From Allorhizobium undicola ORS 992 = ATCC 700741 (GTDB lineage Bacteria; Pseudomonadota; Alphaproteobacteria; Rhizobiales; Rhizobiaceae): a stretch of 37,683 bases of DNA. The stretch is taken from the NCBI RefSeq assembly GCF_000621665.1, contig NZ_KK211327.1:1-37683 (forward strand), written 5' to 3'. Below are positions 33,794-37,683 of this stretch, piece after piece. The position numbers and the translations under genes are program-made. Position 1 is the stretch's first letter. Every line of letters begins with the position of its first letter. The notes under the pieces were generated by a model. It ran no database searches. It was given only the letters and a program-made list of their open reading frames with translations, and was not told the DNA's origin.

Positions 33794-34576
33794 TTACTTG
33801 TCTTCGCCGCCATAGACGTCGAAGTCGAAATATTTGGCATTGATCTTCTGATAGGTGCCGTTGGCGCGAATGGCGGCAATGGCCTTGGTGAAGCGGTCGG
33901 CAAGGGCGGTTTCTCCCTTGCGCACGGCAATGCCCGCACCCTCACCGTTGATTTCCTTGTCGATCGGCAGCGGCGTCAGGATCTTGCAGCAGGCGCCCGC
34001 ATCGCTCTTTACCCATTGCGTCAGCACCACGATGTCGTCGATGACGGCATCGACGCGGCCGTTGGAGATGTCCAGCTTGTATTCGTCAGCCGTCGGATAA
34101 ACCTTCAGCTCGGATTTCGGCATGTGCTTTTCGGCGTAGTTGGCGTGGCTGGTGGAGGTCTGCGCGCCGATGATCTTGCCCTTGAGGTCATCGACGCTCT
34201 TGATCGGCGAATCCTTCGGCACGGCAATGGCGGGCGGGGTGTTGTAGTACTTCTTCGAGAAGTCCACCTTCTGCTGGCGTTCCGGCGTAATGGACATGGA
34301 GGCGATGATGGCGTCGAACTTCTTTGCCTGAAGGGCGGGAATGATGCCGTCCCAGTCATTGGTGACGAAGGTGCAGGTCACTTTCATTTCGGTGCAGAGC
34401 GCCTTGGCAATATCGATGTCGAAGCCGGTCAGGCTGCCGTCGGCCTCGAGATTGTTGAAGGGCGGATAAGCGCCTTCCGTACCGATGACGAGTTTTTCTT
34501 CAGCAAGGGCGCTGCCTGCGAAGAGCGAAAGGACGGCCAGCGATGCGGCGGCCATGAAACGGGGGGAGATACGCAT
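33794..34576 (-). CDS. Periplasmic substrate-binding protein of an amino acid ABC importer
   Basis: The 260-residue protein has a signal peptide (AAASLAVLSLFAGSALA, cleaved before EEKLVIG) and the family-3 solute-binding pattern: GTEGAYPPFNNLEADGSLTGFDIDIAKALC, then SMSITPERQQKVDFSKKYYNTP and AGIAVRKGETALADRFTKAI. These read like lysine/arginine/ornithine- or opine-type binding proteins. Specificity cannot be read from the sequence. It is the first gene of the operon, with AGAGGA before the ATG at 34576. Confidence 0.92.
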   Translation of the reverse strand: MRISPRFMAAASLAVLSLFAGSALAEEKLVIGTEGAYPPFNNLEADGSLTGFDIDIAKALCTEMKVTCTFVTNDWDGIIPALQAKKFDAIIASMSITPERQQKVDFSKKYYNTPPAIAVPKDSPIKSVDDLKGKIIGAQTSTSHANYAEKHMPKSELKVYPTADEYKLDISNGRVDAVIDDIVVLTQWVKSDAGACCKILTPLPIDKEINGEGAGIAVRKGETALADRFTKAIAAIRANGTYQKINAKYFDFDVYGGEDK

Positions 34577-34858
34577 GTGATCCTCTCTGTTGGTGCCGGG
34601 ATTATGTTCTGTCCGGCCTCGAACCGACCATCTTTGGGGCAATGGTGGAACGTTAGGGCAGTTTTTCCGTTTTCACGGAAATTGCAACATGGAAACTCAT
34701 GCGCTTTCGCGACCTTCCCCAAAATGAAGAATGCATTCAGATGCGGTTCATTCCAGTTGCGCCATTTTCTTGCCGATGATTCGGCGTGTAACCCGAGTCT
34801 CTGTGTCGAATGAAAAGTTGAATATCATGCGACACTTTAACCATACCGAGGAAGATTT
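34577..34858. promoter_or_regulatory. Divergent promoter region, ABC importer / OmpA-family gene
   Basis: The 282-base gap must hold both promoters. It includes a small hairpin (TTCCGT and ACGGAA around TTTC, near 34665-34680). I could not identify boxes with confidence. Confidence 0.35.
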
Positions 34859-37453
34859 ATGGCAGGACAGATGAAAATCTCAGGCCCTATACTGGTGGCG
34901 GTTGCAACTCTTGCAACGTCATCCATGCCGTTTTTCGCCGATACTTCGCTTGCGGCATCTGTTGCGGAAGCAGGTCAGGGAAAAAGGCTGGCGCTTGATT
35001 CCAGTACCATGCTGACCACGCAGGACGGCCTGGATCTTGCCCGCGTCGGCGGTGTGCAGCTTGCACAGGCGGAAGAGCAACTTTCGCCCGAAGAGCTGAT
35101 GAAGCGGCGCCAGAAGGAAGGCGGGCAGAAGGAAGGCGGCCAGAAGCCTGCCGAAAAGGGTCAGGGTCATGATGCCGGTGAGGGCGCCCAGCCCCAGCGC
35201 CGCCAGCCCGAACCGCAGGCCGAACCGCAGCAGAAGCGCCAGCCACAGGCCGAACCGCAGCAGCGCCAGCCTCAGGCAGAGCCGCAGCAGCAGAAGCGCC
35301 AGCCCGAGCCGCAGGCGGAACCGCAGCAGAAGCGTCAGCAGCCCCAGTCCCAGCCACAGGGTGAGGCGCCCCAGCCGCCTGCGCAGCGCCAGCAGCAGAA
35401 GCCTGCCCAGTCTGGCGCAACGGAGGAAGCGCCGCAGCAGCAGAAGCGGCAGCAGATGCAGCCGCCTGGCGAGACCGCGCCCCAGCAGGCCCGCCCGGAA
35501 AAACCGGCGGATAACCGAAAAGCTGCCCCCGCCGCTTCGCAGGACGAGCCTTCACAGCCGCAAAAGCCAGCCGATCCGCGCAAAAAACCGGAAAACCAGC
35601 CCGCTGCCAATCCGGCGCAGCAGCCTGCCGCCCAGCAGCCTGCCGGGGAAAAGCAGCCCGCCGCGCAGCCGAAGGTGCCTGCGGAGAATGCAGCGCCCAC
35701 CGGCCAGCAGCCGCAGCAGCAACCTCAGCAGAAGCCGCAGGGCAAGCCTGCCCAGCCGCCGGTCAACGACGCTGAGCGCCCTGGTGCAGCCCCCGACCAG
35801 CAGCAGCGCCCTCCGGTCGGCCAGCCGCAGGCCGGCAAGCCGCAGCCCGATGGCAAGCCCACGCCGACTGCCCCCGGCAGCAATCGCCCGCAAGCAGAAC
35901 AGCCGACGGCAAACCCGCAAGGCCAGCAGCAGGAAAGCCCGAACGGCCAGCGTCCGCAGCCTGACCAGACCGGCAAGCCCGTGCCTCCGGGCCAGCCCGT
36001 GAAGCCTCTGCCTCCGGGGCAGCCGCAAGGCCAGAACCAGCAGAACCAGCAGCGTCCCGCTGATCCGCGCCAGCAACAGCAGCAGGGCGATCTTGGCAAT
36101 GGCGGTCGTCCGCAAAAGCCTATTTTGCCGCCTTTGACGGCAACGCAGGATCCGCAAGGTCAGCGTCCGGGCGATCCCCGTCAACCCGGCAAGCCTGCCG
36201 ATCCCAAGCGGATCGAAGAGGCCGTGACGCCGAAATTCCAGGAAAACCAGCCGCAATTGACGCCGCAGGATATTCAACGCCTGAAGCGCCTTGCAGACCG
36301 TCCGCAGGATTCGGATGAAACCATCATCCTTCCCGTCGATCGCGGGGCGCCGGTTCTCGATAGCGACAAGGACAATAACTGGCGGCGTGGTCTTAGCGAT
36401 GACCAGCTGCGCCGTCTGCGCCGCGATAACGACCGCGAATATGTGGTGCCGGACAGCGATGCTCAGGCTCAGAGCCAGTATTGGGGCGACCGCCGCGACG
36501 ACTGGCGTTCCGAGCGGATCGACCGCTTCGAAGGTCGCCGTCTTCAGGCGCCGCCGACCTATGATTATCCCGAGGATGTCCGCGTCGAGCGCCGCTTCGA
36601 CGACGACCGCACCGTGATGGATTACGGCGGCCAGATCGTGGTTCGCAGCGACGACAATCGCCGCTTCGCCGAATATGGCCGCCCGCCGGTCTATGAAGAT
36701 GTGGGCAATGGCCGCGTGCGCGTCACCGTGTTCAAGGAAAATGGCGACCGCATCGTAACGCTTCGCAACCGTTACGGTCAGCTGATCCAGCGCTCTCGCG
36801 TGGATGCGAACGGGCAGGATTACGTGCTGTTCTTCTCGCCCGATCTCTACTACGCCAAGGACACGCAGCCCTATGTTTATCGTGATCCGGGCGCTGAATT
36901 GCCGCCCATGCGCCTGCGCGTGCCGCTGAACCAGTATATCGTCGATGTGGCCAGCGAGCCGCAGCGCGATTATTACAACTTCTTCGAACAGCCTCCGGTG
37001 GAGCCTGTCGAGCGGGTTTATACGATCGATGAAGTGCGCAACTCTGCCCGTATCCGCGACAAGATGCGCCGCGTTGACCTCGACACGATCACCTTCCCGA
37101 CCGGCAGCGCCGAAGTGACGATGAACCAGGCAGGAACGCTGAAGCACATTGCCGATGGCATCAACAAGGTGTTGCAGAAGAACCCGGCGGAAACCTTCAT
37201 GATCGAAGGCCATACGGATGCGGTGGGCTCGGCGGAATCGAACCTTGTTCTTTCCGACCGCCGTGCGGAAGCCGTGGCCAATATCCTGACCCAGGTTTAC
37301 GGAATTCCCCCGGAAAACATGGTCACGCAGGGCTATGGCGAACAGTTCCTCAAGGTCATGACCTATAATGCCGCACAGGAAAATCGCCGCGTAACCATAA
37401 GGCGCATCACGCCGCTGGTCCGCCCGGTTGAAACCTCGCAGCAGCAGCAATAA
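34859..37453 (+). CDS. Large OmpA-family envelope protein with Pro/Gln-rich arm
   Basis: The 864-residue protein has an N-terminal signal-like segment (residues 6-33), then a low-complexity region (about 100-450) made mostly of Pro, Gln, Ala, Lys and Arg with units such as EPQAEPQQKRQ. A charged middle part (450-735) includes several short Arg/Asp-rich strands. The C-terminal OmpA/Pal-type peptidoglycan-binding domain (about 740-850) has TFPTGSAEVT, IEGHTDAVGSAESNLVLSDRRAEAVANIL and GYGEQF, then ENRRVTIRRI. It is probably anchored to the wall, with the Pro/Gln arm spanning the periplasm. GAGGA precedes the ATG; a second ATG at 34871 is possible. Confidence 0.9.
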   Translation: MAGQMKISGPILVAVATLATSSMPFFADTSLAASVAEAGQGKRLALDSSTMLTTQDGLDLARVGGVQLAQAEEQLSPEELMKRRQKEGGQKEGGQKPAEKGQGHDAGEGAQPQRRQPEPQAEPQQKRQPQAEPQQRQPQAEPQQQKRQPEPQAEPQQKRQQPQSQPQGEAPQPPAQRQQQKPAQSGATEEAPQQQKRQQMQPPGETAPQQARPEKPADNRKAAPAASQDEPSQPQKPADPRKKPENQPAANPAQQPAAQQPAGEKQPAAQPKVPAENAAPTGQQPQQQPQQKPQGKPAQPPVNDAERPGAAPDQQQRPPVGQPQAGKPQPDGKPTPTAPGSNRPQAEQPTANPQGQQQESPNGQRPQPDQTGKPVPPGQPVKPLPPGQPQGQNQQNQQRPADPRQQQQQGDLGNGGRPQKPILPPLTATQDPQGQRPGDPRQPGKPADPKRIEEAVTPKFQENQPQLTPQDIQRLKRLADRPQDSDETIILPVDRGAPVLDSDKDNNWRRGLSDDQLRRLRRDNDREYVVPDSDAQAQSQYWGDRRDDWRSERIDRFEGRRLQAPPTYDYPEDVRVERRFDDDRTVMDYGGQIVVRSDDNRRFAEYGRPPVYEDVGNGRVRVTVFKENGDRIVTLRNRYGQLIQRSRVDANGQDYVLFFSPDLYYAKDTQPYVYRDPGAELPPMRLRVPLNQYIVDVASEPQRDYYNFFEQPPVEPVERVYTIDEVRNSARIRDKMRRVDLDTITFPTGSAEVTMNQAGTLKHIADGINKVLQKNPAETFMIEGHTDAVGSAESNLVLSDRRAEAVANILTQVYGIPPENMVTQGYGEQFLKVMTYNAAQENRRVTIRRITPLVRPVETSQQQQ

Positions 37454-37457
37454 CAAA

Positions 37458-37500
37458 CACGTCGCCCGGTGATTGTCCGATCACCGGGCGACGTGCGGTT
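37458..37500 (+). terminator. Strong terminator after the OmpA-family gene
   Basis: A 16-bp perfect stem (CACGTCGCCCGGTGAT 37458-37473 with 37480-37495) has a 6-base loop TGTCCG and is followed by CGGTTTTCC. It starts 4 bases after the stop codon. Confidence 0.88.
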
Positions 37501-37683
37501 TTCCGCGAACCTGGAAGCCGCTTTGCTCAGGAACCAGGCTGAAAGCAAGAATTGCCTACTGCCTAATATAGCAGATTTAAAGCCTTACCACAGTACACGA
37601 CGCTACGGTTTTGCGTGTGGCTTACCCCCCTCTGTCCTGCCGGACATCTCCCCCTCAAGGGGGGAGATCGGCAAGATCAAGGC
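37501..37683. other. Non-coding end of the window with repeat-like hairpin
   Basis: No gene is seen. A 9-bp hairpin (ATCTCCCCC 37646-37654 with GGGGGAGAT 37660-37668) near the end resembles repeats common between genes of rhizobia, from memory. The window ends within this sequence. Confidence 0.45.

Noticed and set aside
35169..36002. 277-codon Ser/Arg-rich open frame on the + strand inside the OmpA-family gene
   Set aside because: It is a frame-shifted reading of the Pro/Gln repeats; the product is low-complexity Ser/Arg/Pro only.
35552..37456. 634-codon open frame on the - strand opposite the OmpA-family gene
   Set aside because: It is the mirror of a GC-rich Pro/Gln-coding region. It is Leu/Arg/Ala-rich with no domain, lies entirely opposite a clear OmpA domain, and has no ribosome-binding site that I can see.
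1..37683. CRISPR arrays, insertion sequences, prophage or toxin-antitoxin genes
   Set aside because: No regularly spaced repeats, transposase motifs, integrase or phage genes, or paired small toxin genes were seen. The only repeats are the short palindromic modules.

Overview
The window is about 37.7 kb of GC-rich chromosome from an alphaproteobacterium of the order Rhizobiales. It is most likely an Agrobacterium or Rhizobium relative. Three things point there: adk sits between secY and rpsM in the ribosomal cluster, most proteins read like rhizobial ones, and there are mosaic palindromic intergenic repeats of the RIME kind. This placement rests on recognition only; no database was searched.

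Region 1 (1-15384, all + strand) is the S10-spc-alpha ribosomal supercluster. After the last codons of tuf and a terminator come rpsJ, rplC, rplD, rplW, rplB, rpsS, rplV, rpsC, rplP, rpmC, rpsQ, rplN, rplX, rplE, rpsN, rpsH, rplF, rplR, rpsE, rpmD, rplO, secY, adk, rpsM, rpsK, rpoA and rplQ. Most genes are 0-40 bases apart or overlap. Eight junctions are wider, and five of these carry terminator-like hairpins (rpsQ/rplN, rplR/rpsE, rplO/secY, rpsM/rpsK, rpoA/rplQ), so the supercluster is probably divided into separately tuned segments.

Region 2 (15501-19229) holds msrQ-msrP (periplasmic methionine sulfoxide repair) on the - strand and, divergently, ilvD (branched-chain amino acid synthesis). 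Region 3 (19280-24279, - strand) has a photolyase, a cysteine-synthase-like gene tightly followed by the tRNA editing gene alaX, and a sulfurtransferase fused to a GNAT acetyltransferase domain. Region 4 (24513-31813) is a mix of small secreted or hypothetical proteins, tRNA-Asn, a PleC/DivJ-type sensor kinase, a nuclease-like protein, a uracil-DNA glycosylase-family gene, an Lrp-type regulator, a 3-hydroxyisobutyrate dehydrogenase-like gene, a TPR-methyltransferase and a Usg-family protein. Region 5 (31988-34576) is a polar amino acid ABC importer (binding protein and two permeases, no ATPase in the window). Region 6 (34859-37453) is a large OmpA-family envelope protein with a Pro/Gln-rich arm of about 350 residues.

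The most unusual thing seen is a family of about 44-base palindromic modules. Two copies lie in intergenic composites, each starting one base after a TAG stop codon. Two more copies, 63 bases apart, lie inside the uracil-DNA glycosylase-family gene in frame, adding about 36 residues (two AFPGKVGTGFPS..NA units). Both window ends look like contig edges: the start is degraded tuf sequence and the end is a repeat-like hairpin.
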